From Eublepharis macularius (lineage: Eukaryota > Chordata > Lepidosauria > Squamata > Eublepharidae), in assembly GCF_028583425.1 (NCBI RefSeq), contig NC_072792.1, positions 160,276,676 through 160,340,675 of the forward strand: a stretch of 64,000 nt of DNA, given 5' to 3'. The position numbers and the translations under genes are program-made. Numbering within the stretch: the stretch's first letter is position 1; every line of letters begins with the position of its first letter. Shown here one piece after another: positions 14,001 to 29,000 of this stretch. The notes beneath the pieces are model-generated. The model was not told the origin of the DNA, searched no databases, and worked only from the letters and a program-made list of their open reading frames with translations.

Positions 14001-17000
14001 TAAGTTTTAAAGTCAAACCTACTCTTCCAAAGTGTGGTACTTAGCTCAAAACTGGTAAGTCGCTACATTTGATTTGAAGCATGTTATCAATTCTAAGTAA
14101 AAACTTTATTACTTATTACACAGAGTTGTTTGAATTATGTATCCCACCCTTCCACACCCACCCCAAAAGTGCTCTTCTCCACTTTATTTTGATAAGGCAG
14201 GACTGGAAGGACAACACTGCTCCATTCAGGCAGGAGGAGAGGGGAGTGCTTCACGTGGACAGGCCTACATACATCACAGGTTCTCCATAAATCCTATTTT
14301 TCACAGGAATCAGCTTCAGAAACATTTATTTGCATTGTTTACTTTCTCCCCCCTTCAGCAAAATTCTCTCCACGCCCGCAGACCTAACTGTGATTCATCA
14401 CTGCATCCGCACTAGCAATAACTATGACTTAAAGTCAATCAGAGTTCTATGTATTGTCGAAGGCTTTCATGGCCGGAGAACGATGGTTGTTGTGGGTTTT
14501 CCGGGCTGTATTGCCGTGGTCTTGGCATTGTAGTTCCTGACGTTTCGCCAGCAGCTGTGGCTGGCATCTTCAGAGGTGTAGCATCAAAAGACAGAGATCT
14601 CTCAGTGTCACAGTGTGGAAAAGAAGTTGGCAGGTAATTTATATCTACTCAGGAAGGTAGTCTTTATATCTACTCAGGAAGATACTCTATACCGGACAAT
14701 AGCCCTGAAGAGAAGATTAGCATATCAAGCACCAATCCATATGCAAAAGAACCTCCTCAGGATACAGTGAAGCCTCCCTCCATTAGCATTCCACACCCTT
14801 GGAAACTCTTACAGGATGACTCAGCCCAACCCCACCTTCCTGGGTAGATATAAATTACCTGCCAACTTCTTTTCCACACTGTGACACTGAGAGATCTCTG
14901 TCTTTTGGTGCTACACCTCTGAAGATGCCAGTCACAGCTGCTGGCGAAACGTCAGGAACTACAATGCCAAGACCACGGCTATACAGACCGGAAAATCCAC
15001 AACAACCAATCAGAGTTCTGCTTCACCAAGGTTTACAAACAGCTTCAAACCTTAATTTTAAAAAAGGAATGTCCTGGTTAACAACAGATCAAACTGGAGA
15101 CCTTGGCTGCTGTCATCTTTTTGATCCCTCCCACGTTACCAACAGTATCAGGTATTCCCACTGAAACGTCTTCTGCAGGAGATCTGTAGATGACAGAGTT
15201 CCCTTCCTGCCATTTTTTACTTTCATGGCCCACTATGTGTTAGTTTTGAGTGATAACTAGTACAAGGAGCCTTCAGAGCCAGCATAGCGGCAGATCCTTC
15301 TAGCTTCCCAAGACCCAGGAAGCTGGCTTGGTGCTAGTCTCCTTAAATAACAGAAAGTCCTATTGTAATTGTCAGTTAGGAGAGCTAATTGTTTACATCA
15401 TATCACTCAGTTAAAGCCTGCTGGTCTTGACTGAATTAGATTTCTAAATTTAAGGAACTGGTAATATTTTCCGACTATACTTAGTAATAGCTTAGTTTGT
15501 AAAAATTGTATTCATGTATTAATTTCAGCAATTTAAAATTTACGCTTGGAACCATTTGATAATTTTGGACATTTCTCTCTAAGAGAGAGTGGGGTAAAGG
15601 ACAAGAAACACCCACTTACAGTAGTAATCGTTTCAGCAGCTGCTACCATATCTGCTAATCCAGCACTAACAATATGCTCTTCCAGATCTTTTAACATAGG
15701 CTCTATTCCATTAGGAACTTTATCCATCAACGAAAACATTAAATGCAATTCTGAAGATACAAAAAGTTGAAGAAACAATGAGTCAATCCAAATACTGCAA
15801 ACCGTTTGGAAGGATTATATGAACAGTTGGGATTACTCCACAGTAACACTCTATATACAACTCACATGCACACTGCAAACTACCGAGGAAGATATTATGA
15901 ACACTGATTTTATACAGCAGAACTGTGCAGAAGTTAAAGCTTAAAACCATGGCTTGAAAAGTTAAAAGTTGTTTGCAGCCATGTCAATCCCAAAATCAAA
16001 TCCATACACAATTAGGAGTGTGCAGGGCCAGGTCGCTTTGGTAAACCCGAAGCGGGGGAAAAATCCGGAAATACCTTAATTCCGAATGCTTCAGAAAGCT
16101 TTGATTAGGGATGCTGGCCCTGATTCGGATAGCCCTAATCTTTATGGATCGGGTCCGATTTGGGTAATTTACCCGAATCGGAAACCCGAAGCGCACACCC
16201 CTAAACACAATCCTCATAGTTACTTAGAACCAAACACTGGTACATGTCGTTTGGCTGATCCTAATAAAAAGAATTATGTGGACTATGTTCTTTTTTAAAT
16301 TAGGAGTCACCTTTGGGGATGCATGCTCCCTCTACTTTCATCCCTGAACCAATTTCCATCTTCCTACCCATTCTACAATTAACCATGGTCTTACATTACA
16401 CCTGCATCAACACAATCACTCAAACCCAGATACCAGGTTAAGACCATGGTTTACATTAACCATGGTTTCATATGTGCTCAAACACAAACTACATCAGAGA
16501 GGGAAAGGAGAGCAAAAATTGCTTAGGTAAAGTATAATGCAGTATCTAGCTACCTCTATTGATCTATTCATTAGATTATTTTAGAAGCCAAGTATTGGTA
16601 AAACAAAGGGAAAGAAGCTGGGATGTATGTACAAATTCTGTCTAGCTTTTGCTGGAGTTCTCCACAATATCCCACATTCAGAGATCAATGTTTCTATAGT
16701 AGCAAGTTTCCCTTGAGAGATGACAGTCATACTTGCATGAGGTTTGATATCTTGCTATATTCGGCACTGGATCAGTTCCAAGCAAGTGCTGTCAGAACAA
16801 GCAGTCAGGCAAAGTTTTAAGGTCAGATGCCTTCTGAACTCTCAGGCTCAAAAGTACAACTTTCTGCTTTGAAAGCTGGAAGTATCTTATTGGGGAGTAA
16901 CAGTCAACTTCTTACTGGGGAGTAACAGTCAGCCTTCGACAATATAACAGTCAACTGTTCAAATCATTAATAGTTTTTCATGTCTCATGTGAAATAATTT

Positions 17001-20000
17001 GGTAACCTTTCCATGCAGTGAGGTGGAACACTGACAAAGAATGTTTTGGTTCTCCCAGTTTGTCCCTTCCAAGTCCCATACATAGATCATAAGTAAACAA
17101 CCCTCCTCTTCAATAGAAACATTTTCCAACAAAATGCACAAGTTCATTTTATTCTCAGGCAGACAATAACTACATGAATCTAAAATCAAGGTTGATTAAA
17201 TTAAGAAAAAAGCAGGCAGCAATAGAATAAAGTGCAGCAGCAGTGTATGTGAGACGAGGGGAGACGTACTTTTCCAAACGTAATTAGATTAACATTACTT
17301 CAAGACCATTAAAGCTATCTAGTCAAACTGTTCCACTAATGAATTCAAATTTCTTTGTAAAGCCAATGAAATCACTGAGCTGTCGCTTACAACATACAGT
17401 CTTTCTAACATGTCTCAAATGTCTTTTATTCTTCAGCAGTCTAATGGGACCAAACTATTTTTAAGTTTCACTTACTTTCTGTTTCATTTCGTTTGATCAT
17501 GCCTTGGCATTCAGCTAAAATGGTCTCTTTAAAAGACGTCACCAGAGCGTTCACACAGCACTCCATAAGCTGAAAAGTAGTAAGAACCATTAAGATACTT
17601 CAGATGGTGCTGTTTTATAAATGCACAAGCTAATTAAACAGAAAAGACTCTTTCACTCACAGTATCTCAGCTTTTCATTGCTCAGACTTTAGATCGACTT
17701 TAACTGCATTTAGCCCTAACGTACATAACTGGATAGAACACAAGGACACAATGACACTGCATTCCTGACTGTAGGAAAAGCACTTTGATTTAGTAAAGTT
17801 TTAACATGTGAATTCTTGCCAGTATTAAGGATGGGACATGACTCTGCTACGTAAACATGTAAAGCCTGTACTTACTGCTTCTACGGAGTTACATTCACGT
17901 CTGGTTTCTAAATATCGTAGTGCTCTTTTTTCTTCTTCCTTTAATTTAGCATCTGCCTGTGCAGAAGCAGAATGAACCATCACTGAAAAGTATTAACATC
18001 AACCAAACAGCTGTCTTCATATTAACACCATTTCACTTACATATTTCATATAGTTCTGTACACCGTTTTGTTGCAAATATGAAGGGGCTTGAGTTCTGTA
18101 AAACCTTTCCGTTGAATCAAGATAAGCTTTTTCAAAGTTATCCCGATAAATCTGGAGCTTATCTTCAGGATTAGAACACAGATTAACTATAGAGAGAAAT
18201 GCAACGTTAGATTTCATTTTGGAATTTGTGATGAAGAAATGCATCTTGCTTCACTTGCTTAAAGCAATTAATATAGAAGTTACAGACACACATGCCTAGA
18301 AACATGGTCGAGCCTTCCATATACATTTTAATGTTGAGTGAACAGGGTATGAGTTACCAGTCCTGAGAAGTTTGACTAACAAGTAATTTATGAATTAACA
18401 GAAATGTACTGTGGGTGGGAGTAAGTTCAGACTTTTTTCAAAATCAACTACTGTAGTATGAGTAATGCCTCAGGAGTCTTTTCAGCAACGATGTGCAGAG
18501 GGATTCCCCCTCTGAATTTGTCTCAGGACATCTGCTTGATACTGACACTGGACCCAAAGGCTATTGTCTTTCAGTGAGGGAGGGCAACTCAGCCAGCAGA
18601 AGAGAGGGTATTTTTACCAGTTACCCCCTTCTGCTGCATCCCCCTTTGCCCCGTGTGTTGTACCCAAGAAGCCCCTTGAGCAGCATTTTATAGGATTCAC
18701 TGGGCTGCATTGGGAGAGGGAAGAAAGGAATGTTCTGTTCCATTTGCAGAACTTGGCTTATAGTACTTTGAATCCAACTCACAAGTTTTAAAAATCAACA
18801 TTGATAATGTCTGATGCGATCTCTATTTAACCAGCTATTTAAAGGACTTGTTGCAAGTGTAACAAAGGCTCATCGTTTACAAACAGTTGAAACTACAGAG
18901 GCAGATTTAAGATTACAGAATTTGTCACTGGTTGCAGGGAGGAGAGAGGGATTGCTTACTGGACTTGTCACTGTAATTGCCAAAACCGCGATTTCCTGTA
19001 GAAATCTATTACCTTCAAGTATTTTTAAAAACTGCACCAGCTGTTAAATAAAAAAAAGGGTAACTGAGGTTTTTTTGGACTTCCTTTGGGGCTTTTTTTT
19101 TTTGGACAAAACACCTTCTAATTGGAGGCCAGCTATGGAGGTTCATATATTAAAAAGGAGGTAGCATTTATGCCCCACATACCATAGGATTCTCTAACAC
19201 CGATGACAAGTTGAGAGTCAAATGCTTCCCCCAGCCGTTCTGCATGAACCAGCTTCATGGCACTGTCCTGAAGCCGAGTCTTTATATTTGAAAATATGGA
19301 CTCGTTCCACGTATCTAACATGAGCTACAAATACAATAAGGGGAAAAGATAAGAAACTACAAAGGTTTTCTGAAGACAAAGTATAGAGATCAAGTTCTCG
19401 GATTTGACTGGTCTAGCAAATACAAGTTTTTGGAATAAGATTTCACTCCTTTCTTAGAGTGACATGGACGACTCATGCAACACAAATGTTGTGTTGCAAT
19501 TACCACTCTTTTCCAGGAACTGATTTTTTTAAAAATCAGATTTGGCCTATAACGAAGGTATATTTTCACCCTAATTGGCAGGTGTGGTAAGAAAATAGAA
19601 AATAAGAGAACTGTGCACTCAGTATAAACCTAGCTTACCTTTAACTCATAAAAGCAGGCTCACTCCAGCTGCCTGTCTCCTCTATGCATTTTAGCCCTGT
19701 ACCCAGATAAATATGCCCTGTGTGCTCAGCTAGTGTCACTTGGGGTGCAGCAGAATTTAATTCCTCTGTTGCAGCAGATATTAATCAGCATTAGACATGG
19801 GCACGAACCCAAAAAAACCCTGAACCATGGGGTTCGCGGTTCATGGGTTTTCACAAACCATGAACTCCCACGAACTGGTGCAAGTTCATGAACCAGTTTG
19901 TGGGGTTTAAATGCCCCTTTCTGGCTGCTTAGCAGCAGGGAAAGGGGCATTTAATTGTTTAAAGGGCCCTTTCTTGCCACTTGCAAGGGGCAGGTCCCTT

Positions 20001-23000
20001 TAAACTATCAGCTGGCAGGGGGGGAATCCCCCCCAGCCGCCTGCCAGCTGATAGTCTAAAGGGTCCTGCCGCTTCCAAGCGGCAGGGCCCTTTAAATGGC
20101 CCAAACCCCAGCCCCCAGCCCCACACTTACCTTGCTGCTGGGGTGGTGGAGACCACGGCCCAGCTTCCCTGCGGGCCCACGGCCTCCTCCTGCGAGGGGT
20201 GGGAAGGCCATTTTTGGCCTCTTCTGCTGCTGAGCGGCCTGCAGAGCAGTGGAGGAGGCAGAAAAAGGCCACCACAGTGGCCATTTGCGGGGCAGGAAGG
20301 CCATTTCAGCCTCCTTCACCGCCCTGTGGGCCTGCAGCTCCCATTTGAGGGGCTGGAAGGCCATTTTCAGCCTTCTCCACCGCTCTGCGGGCCCGCACAG
20401 CAGCGGAAGAGGCCAAAAATGGCCTTCATGCCCTTTGTAGGAGGCTGCGGGCCCGCAGGGCGGCTCCAGGGCTGGGGGTGTGTGAGCTGGGGGGGGTGGG
20501 AGCTGGGGCTGAAGTTTAGGCCATTTAAAGGGCCCTGCTGCTTGCAAGCAGCAGGGCCCTTTACACTATCAGCTGGCAGGCAATGAGGGGGGGATTCCCC
20601 CCACAGCCTGCCAGATGATAGTTTAAAGGGCCCTGCCGCTTGCAAGGGGCAGGAAAAGTTTAAATGGCCATTTCCCCGGGGAAATGGCCATTTAAACTGC
20701 CCCTTTAATACGAACCAAACAAACCAGTAGACCAGTTCGTGGAAGTTCATGGAAATGAGCTTCCACGAACCACTGGTTTGTGAACCACGAACTGGCCTGG
20801 TTCATGTGGTTTTTTGGTTCGTATTTAGGTTCATACTCATGTCTAATCAGCATTACTCTGGGTAGCATTCTCCTTAGTATATCATTAGGATGGGGCCATA
20901 GTCCCATGTAATATCACGTGCTTTGCATGTAATCTGACACCTCCCGCTAAAGACCTCAGGCATCAGGTGGTGGGGAAGGATCCTGGACTGCCACTTTCAG
21001 TCAAAGTAAACAAAGTAAACCATGCTAGATAGACCAATGATTGGACTTGATATAAAGCACTTTCATAGGTTCATTAGTACTGTAACAAACTATATCTCAT
21101 GACAGGAGCTTTCTGAGGGGCAACATACCACCTACCTTTCGAACAATACTGTCTTCTACATTGGACTTCTTATTGCTGCCCTGTTTGCCCATAAGAGTAA
21201 TCTCTAGCTGACAAAATGGCTTGGGCAAGATATCACATTGTGTAAAGAATTTACGCCACTCTACAATATAGGCTTTCAGTAGCGCAGTATCATCTTGGTG
21301 GCTCAGCACTCTCTGAAAAGAAGAGGCAGATCCAAACAAAGACATTTATAAAACATTCCCGTTTCAAATTAACTTTCCTATTTTAGACATAATGCCTCTT
21401 ACCCATTCAGCTTTGGAATTTTAATTTTTAAAAAAATAACCTTAAACTATGCCGTACATAATAAAACATGCAACATCTCTTATTACCAGCACAGCTGTGT
21501 GAGAAAGCTCCAAAAATAAAATTGCCTAATATTTGTCCTGGAATTATAAAGTAGGCAGATTCTTCTGCCTACTTTATAAACATTTTTTAAAAAATGAAAT
21601 TATGACTAAACCCTGAAAGTCAGCAAGCCACTGAAGCAAACGATTCAAAAGTATTCCACATTGAATGGTCAGGAGAAGGACAAAGAGCGATGCAGAGCAT
21701 GGAAGTCCCGCCTCTGGAGATCTTATTCAGCAATCTCTTCAGCTTCAGATACGTCCCCAGGCATCATCCATACACTTTCAAGCATACCTTCACAGCCACA
21801 GAGTCAAAAAGTGCTTTTTAAAGAAGAAACAAAGCTAGGACTGTCAAGAAGCCATAATATCACATTCTGCCTGAAGAAGGGAGCTCTGACTCTTGAAAGC
21901 TTACTCTCTGAAAATTCTGTTGGTCTCTAAGGTGCCACTGGAGTCAAAATTTCGAGTATGCTGTATTTTTTTCTTAATTGTCACAATATCAGTGTAGATT
22001 CCCACAAACCACTTCCTGTTACTAGAAGTGTTTATCTTGGCCTACAAACATTTTACAGCACTGCTTCCTTTCCACACAACAGGGAAAAACAAATTTTGCT
22101 ATAGATTCGTCTTTGGCATGCCTACAAATCATTATGCACTTGCCTCTCATCTTATGAATAAAAGCACAGAGCTGAAACAGTGACTTCAGGCAAAGTTTAG
22201 CATCAAAGCAATCTTTATAGATACTTGTTGGAAAGGGGAGGAAGAGAACAAACCCCTCTTTTCTGTGGTGGCTTAATCATTTCTGGAAAGAATGATTTGC
22301 AGCAGAACTATCATTCTGACCTCTCACTTCAGCATGTGATAGATATAAGCACTCCAGAATCAGAGCTGACAATTTAGTATGCACTTGTAGAAGTGTAACT
22401 AGATATGGGTTTATATGCAGGTAAGATTATTGCCTCTATTTCAGACTCTAAAGAGCAAGCAGGCCCCTAGATCTTTAGAAGTATTCTCTGTCCCTTTGGT
22501 GGGCTGCATGTGCAAGCATCAGGGCACGTGCAGCTGCCTGAATGGGGAAATAACACATCCCTGGCACGGTTTCGGATCAGGAAAAAAAACATGGGGGCAG
22601 AACCCCTCCCTCCCTCCATGCCACCATCCCAAGGACCCTGGAGCACTTCTAGAGGGAGTTCCCCACAGGGGCGGGCATATGGTTACTAGTCCCCATGTAC
22701 ATGTCTCCATGCCTACGTCAGCTCTAAATGTACAAGGGACTGGGCTGCATACATGTGCTGTATGGAAACCTGTAGGAAGCTGTGTTTTGCTGCTTGGCTA
22801 AGCAAATCTTTGTGATAAGAATTATGTTTCTGAATAATTTAAATTCTCTTTAAAAGCGTGCCTGAAAACTGTAACACCAGGGAACACCTTTGGCCATTGT
22901 TTTGCTGCCAGCTGCATTTCATCACTGTATTAATACTTTATTTTTAAGCTGGAGCTTTTAATTATAGTTGAATATCTGACAAGCTCACTCATTTATGGCT

Positions 23001-26000
23001 TGGATCCTGCCTAGACTTTCCGTGGGTGAGGGGCGTGTGATTTCTGCTGATTCCCAGTCTACAATCGACACAGCCCTTGAACAGGATAGCCTCTATCAAG
23101 GAACATTTTTGAGGGAGACGATCCGCAGCATCTGTTCCAGTTCTCAGTTTTACGCAGCCTAACTAACACGCCACACTGGACGACATGAATTCATGCAATA
23201 ACCCATAAACAGAAGCAATTTACACTGTAACACTATACAGCAAGAAAAGCATTCATTTTCTTCCAGATGAACACTTACTGCTTGTGCTTGTTTAATAAAA
23301 TCAAGGATGTCTTCTTTTAAAGCCTGGTGTATTTTTGCGGGGCCTTTATCATCCCATAAACAAACTGCATGCACATCCCTAGAAAATATATACATTCAGT
23401 CAGTATAAGATAAAAACTCTGATCTTTTAGCCAGTAAGAGTCAGAAATAAATGGGCTCTTAGAACAATCTGCCTGACAAGATCAAGTATACTCAAAATAT
23501 CATATGAAATTCCAACAGTGCGATCCCCAATTGTGGGGGCAAGGGGGAGCATACACACTTTCTTTCCAGTAAGTCATTTCATACTGACATCAACAAAGTA
23601 CCTTATTAACTCCTGAAGAAGTCAAACCATTTGAAGAAAATTAAAATAACCCAATGGTATGCTGCATTGCATTTTTCATTTGCAGCATACACTAGCTTAT
23701 GCACAGGACAACAGATACCAGCTTATGATATGGGAGTACTGGTAGATGGAAGAGACAAAAGACAAACAACTTGGACAAGTCAATTTCATATACACACACT
23801 GGAAAGAATGTAACTGAATACTAGATCACATACTTTTATCAAGATCCTAGCATCGAAGCCTAGTATGACCAGGCAAAGAAAGTTCTTGTAAAGGATCTAA
23901 GAAACTTGATCTTAAGATATTAATGAGCTGCTACCTATCAGCACAGAACAAATGTCTCCTCATAATGGCTGGTTTGCCCACCAGCCTACTACAAACCTAA
24001 TGGAGCCTCACAAATGGCCTGCTTGCAACACATAAGAACAAATTTTCAAGAATAGTTATGGATGCAATAGCTCTCTGACTATATGTTATTTATCAAGAAT
24101 TCTTTGCAAATCTAGAACATGAAACAACATGGACTACAGAGATCAAATTCTTAACTTCAGCTTTATGTTTCTGTCTATTTCCAACCTGGAACCTACCTGA
24201 CTTCAAAATTGTGACAGGGCAAACTTTACCAGCAAGGCTGGCTCATGCGGTTTGTTTTGCCTTTGCAAAAGCAGATTAAAAACCCTAAAGTGACTGATGC
24301 TAACCTCCCCCACCCATCCCAAGATTATCATACCCTTCTCATTCCACTTTATAGAGCAGAATATTGGACAACCTGAAGCCACCAGCACTTCAAGCAGGCA
24401 TCGACAGAGAAACATCATCTGAGGGCAATACCATAAACTTTTCTAAGAGCAAAGCAGCTTTCTGATTGGAAAGTCTGGTGTTTCATACACTCAGCTCTCC
24501 TCCACTTCTCCTCCTCCCTTCCACCCCAGCTCTTATACAATCTTAGCCTCTCCCCTCAAAGTATCAAAAAGAATACCCTCTTGAAACCATATGTTTTGCA
24601 ACATGTACTCTTAAAAGCCGTGTTCTAGTTTTGAGTAGGAAAAAAACAGAGCTATAATTGTTTACTTAGCAGTTTCAATTTTTAAAGTTAATATTAGTAA
24701 CTGAATAGAATTCACGATTCTGTCAGCTGAAAAGCAACAGCCAGGGCTGTACAAAAATATCATCATCTAACCATTTTACTAAAGTTACTTATGAGACAAG
24801 ACTTTATCAATTCCTGGCAGTTTTTTAAAGTACTCATTAATTCCAAATAAATCACTGACGTTGCATTAATCTTTTAATTTTCAAAGATGGTTGCTAGCAA
24901 TAAAAAAAGATGTTTCTAATAGGATTGTTCCTAGAACAATGCTTATGCTACTACAAAACAACCATCACTGTATTTCTGTTCCGGTAATTAAGAACTGCAA
25001 GTTATAAGAATTACTTACGAAAACAGATCAAACCACTGCTGCTTTGTGACAGATTCCTGGCGTAAAAGCTTCAGAACAATAGGGCGCATGAAATCCCATT
25101 TGTCTTCAAACTGAAGTGCACCTTTATTCTTCCAAGAAAGAAAGAAACAGGCATAATTTTAATGCCAGTCAAATATAAACCAGGCATTTATTCAGAAACA
25201 AGCACATTGAACACTGTTCAGTGTTTTACTTCTGTGTGTGCATAGACTTACCATCTTAGTCAAGCATATCAGTTGGACACTCCTGCCTTTTAATAACTTT
25301 CTGTGATATACCTTGTGAAGTCCACAATCATAGAGCTTTATTTACAGTATTTGGGAGAATATATATTAGCATGTACCATAGCACATGTGCAGTGCTTACC
25401 TAGCTTCTGATGTCCAAAACGATGAACCAACAACCTTTTAAAAAGCCCTAATAATAGAGTTAGGTACTCTATTCCCTGGTGAAAGTTGCTCAATTTATAG
25501 CAGTTGCTGGAAATTAATATTGTTAACTGATGGTCCAGACCTCGGATTTAACAAGGAATAAAACTATGACATTACCAAGCCAAAAACCAGGCAAAAGTTT
25601 TTTAAAAATGACAACTGAGATGTTTCATTATTATGTCTAGGTTGGATCCAGCCTGCTTTATTGTTCAATCTTGTCCAGTTCTCTTCCTTATTAGATCCCC
25701 TGTTCCACATGGCCTTTGTCAATGCAGATTCCAAAGGCAGCCTCTCTGTTGGTCTTCTCTTTTTCACCAGTAGAAAATCTGTCTGGATCCAATTCTGCAT
25801 CCATGTTGTATTTCTGAACACAGTTATAACTTCAGGACCAAACACTGCAATCTCCAGCACTTTTTTTGGTACATATTGTTCTCAGAAAACAATTATTACG
25901 TACAAACCTCTCCAGATATGTCCAACAATGAACCAAAATTATGTGTACTCCACAATTAACATGGGCCACTAAGTTCCTTCTCAAATGACAGCTGACAAAA

Positions 26001-29000
26001 GATGTTCAGGAAACATTTAAAAACAACTGGAGGCAGTTTTGGGTTGCCCATGGTCAGAGACATTTGGTCTCAAAACAGCTGTTTTGCTGCTAAAAGACAC
26101 GTAGAAGTGGAAGAAGCATTATACTATTCTTGTCTTTTTAAGATGTGTCTGCACAGGCACATATTCTTATTACTTATTCTTATACTCCTGTTTTGAACAA
26201 CTTAGCAAAAGTTGAAGCTGAAACACAAGAATCCATTCTATCTTAGATAGGACAAAAGTATTGCCCACATCAACTCTGTATTGAGACAAAGCTTGATACA
26301 ACAGGAGCGATATATGCAGACTGAAGTAGGTTCTGGACATAGTGCAAACTGAAAGAAGCAGATGCATGTCAAAGAACACTACATACAAATCCAAGCTGCA
26401 CATCTGTACCAACCCAAGCATTCCATTAGTCAAAGTTGACCGATAATGGGATATGCTGCTATAACAGTGTAAGCCTTAATGAAAAAAACTAAATGCTGAA
26501 CTACCATGAACCCTGGACAAACTAAGGAGTGCCTTGGAATACCAGCCCCACCACATGTATCACTACCAAGCATAGGCTTTGTAGATACAGAAATGGCTGT
26601 AAAGATTCTAACCTCCACTACTTCGCCTTCTACCAAGGGTTCTCTTGATGACATAAGGAACTAGCCACCCATCATGGCCCCATTTCACAAAGCACTAATT
26701 CAAAGAGACAGTGAGGAAAAATTCTGGCCTGTCTCTTAGCCAAAATCTGCCTTGTTGCAACTAATATGATGTGTTTCATGATCTCAGAGTACAACCGTCC
26801 ATTTCTTCCTCTCCCACTACATCTTCCTCACAGCTGGCCAAGATCAAAAGCCCCAAGGACAACTTGCAGCTTTTCCAGGCAAAGTGACAAGAGTTGCACA
26901 TGGCTGACAACTGGAATGAACAGAATCACTGCATAAACGGAAGAAGAAAATACAAAGCAGCTGTCAGACGCTCCAATCACCCCAAAATTGCTCATCCTGG
27001 CAACAGATATTGGTTCAAAGAGATTCCCAGCAGACTCACAACCACAAACAATATATAATGAGTTTTCTACCTTTTTATGAACTTCATTTTCCCCAACCAT
27101 TTATTTCCCTCCCTACATTGCTTGATAATTCTGCCATTATCCATGTCTACACAGTAAATTCTTCATAGAGATACTACTTAGATATAGTCAACACAAATGC
27201 CACCCTCTACACTTCACTATAGCTCTAATAACCCCTATTCAAATGGAGAGGCTTTAAGAAATAGTTTACTGAATGAGACAGAATGCTTAATTTCTGATAC
27301 CAGCTATACCCCTCATCCTCTCCAGGCCACTGTGCAAAATTATCTTCTTGTGCCCTTACTACATTTTAACACTGTCATTTTAGCTGCTAACTTTTAGATT
27401 GGGGCCATATCTCTTACTACATTTAAGCACAGATAAAGCAGGGATATGTCTTGACCATCGACTGAACATCTACTGAATTTCAAACAATTAAAGAGAAACA
27501 TTGCCAGGAGGCAACTTCAAGAGAAGGCCTTGGGCTCTATGCCCTGTTGTTGAGCCTCCATAGCAACTGACTGGCCACTGTGTGAGACAAGATGCTGGAC
27601 TAGATGGACAACTAGTCTGAACCAACAGGGCTCTTCTTATGTTCAGCTGGAACACACATTTCAAATCATCATGAAATCTGATCTGATGCACTACAACACA
27701 TTAACATCTCCTTTACTGCTATAATTCTAATGCAGTTGCACAACAGCTAGAAGAAAAATGCTGGAAGTGTTAGTCATAAAATGAACTCTACATTACAGTG
27801 TTTTCCTTAGTTCTGTGTTACTTGCTGGTAAACTCTGGAATGCCTTCTCTGAAAGAATAGGAAAAGAAGGACATGGACCACAGAAATGAATTTATAATTA
27901 CCAAGTAAAACTAAAACACAAAAAATTGAGAAGCAGCTTGAAAACAGCTGGCATTCAACTACTAGAGTGACAAGAACTATATAGCAGTAACAGCAAAACC
28001 AAGCCAATCAATTACAAGCTTTTAAATCCATTTGGTTTAGAAATTCAGCTCCTCCCGGAACTGAGGGAGTCTGACAAGTAGGTACTGGTGGTACTTAGGA
28101 GATGCACAGAAGGAAGAGTGAGCAGGACAGTATCAGGGGGCTGTGGAGAAATAGGGGTTTTATATATATATAAATAGGGGTTTGATAGACCAACCGACAG
28201 ATAAATAGGGGCTTTTTATATATATAAAAATGAGGGCTGCTACAGAAGCAGCTGCAAAGTGAGGCCTCTGGGAAGAGGAAAAAGTAGTAACATGATCCTA
28301 CCCATGTTAACTCAGAAGGACGTTTCCACTTATGTAGCTTATTTATAGCCCGCCTTTCTCACTGACACTTAAGGTGGATTACAGAGTATACATAGAAAGT
28401 AACTGTACAGCAGAAGAGAACTGAACAATGCAATAAAACTAGCTGTACAAAATCGAACAATGCGAGCAACAATTTGATCATACAACGTAAAATGCAAATG
28501 AACAATGCAGGCTATGGTTCTTAAGGCAACTGAAGATTTTTTTGGTGCATTCCATTTAGGCTTGTGGCCCTTTGCTGTCTGTAAAACTTCATTAATACAC
28601 TACTAAATAGTTTCATATCTTACCCTCTTCCAAAGGTGCTTGGTAACATTTATAGGCAAGAAAATACACTACCTAAAATTATCCAACACATAATCTTCTA
28701 TCTCTAAATAATACAAGCATTAAGTAACCTTGAGCGCTTTGCTATTACAGAGCACACAAGATGTTAAAATCATATACAAAATCAGGCAAACAGTTTCTGG
28801 TTAGTCCCGAGAACCTTCTTTCTCAATGGGCAGCCTTTGAGCTGCATCACATCTACGGCTGTGCCTCTTACATTTCTCCCACTGTCTCTCACAGGGAAAT
28901 CTTAGATGCCACCATTCTTTACTCTCTTGTGCGCATGCATGGGAAATTCTATTTAGAAGGCCATGACTGGGACACTAGCAGACCTGGAAGCAACAGTTGT

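Larger units (their letters stand above)
14449..15006. mobile_element. Fold-back element with hammerhead ribozymes, copy 1
   Basis: Inverted arms of about 174 bp (14484-14657 and 14835-15008) flank a 177-bp unique spacer. About 35 extra bases (14449-14483) lie at the left end only. The 13-bp direct repeat caatcagagttct flanks the element at 14436-14448 and 15007-15019 and is read as a target duplication. The arms carry hammerhead ribozyme cores, one per strand. Inverted terminal repeats, duplications of variable length and hammerheads fit Penelope-like retroelement terminal repeats. No reverse transcriptase is present, so this is a truncated or non-autonomous copy. Confidence 0.75.

Noticed and set aside
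14925..15164. Frames reading PVTAAGETSGTTMPRPR, seen several times
   Set aside because: This is the translation of the hammerhead fold-back arm, which is structured non-coding repeat. It recurs because the repeat recurs.
19981..20586. 201-codon open frame on plus, and 151- and 127-codon frames on minus
   Set aside because: They lie inside a GC-rich hAT-type element with inverted blocks. They show proline/glycine-rich low-complexity translation and no domain.
22415..22801. 128-codon plus frame in CUL5 intron 3
   Set aside because: Cys/His/Pro-rich without spaced zinc-finger motifs. No homology recognised.
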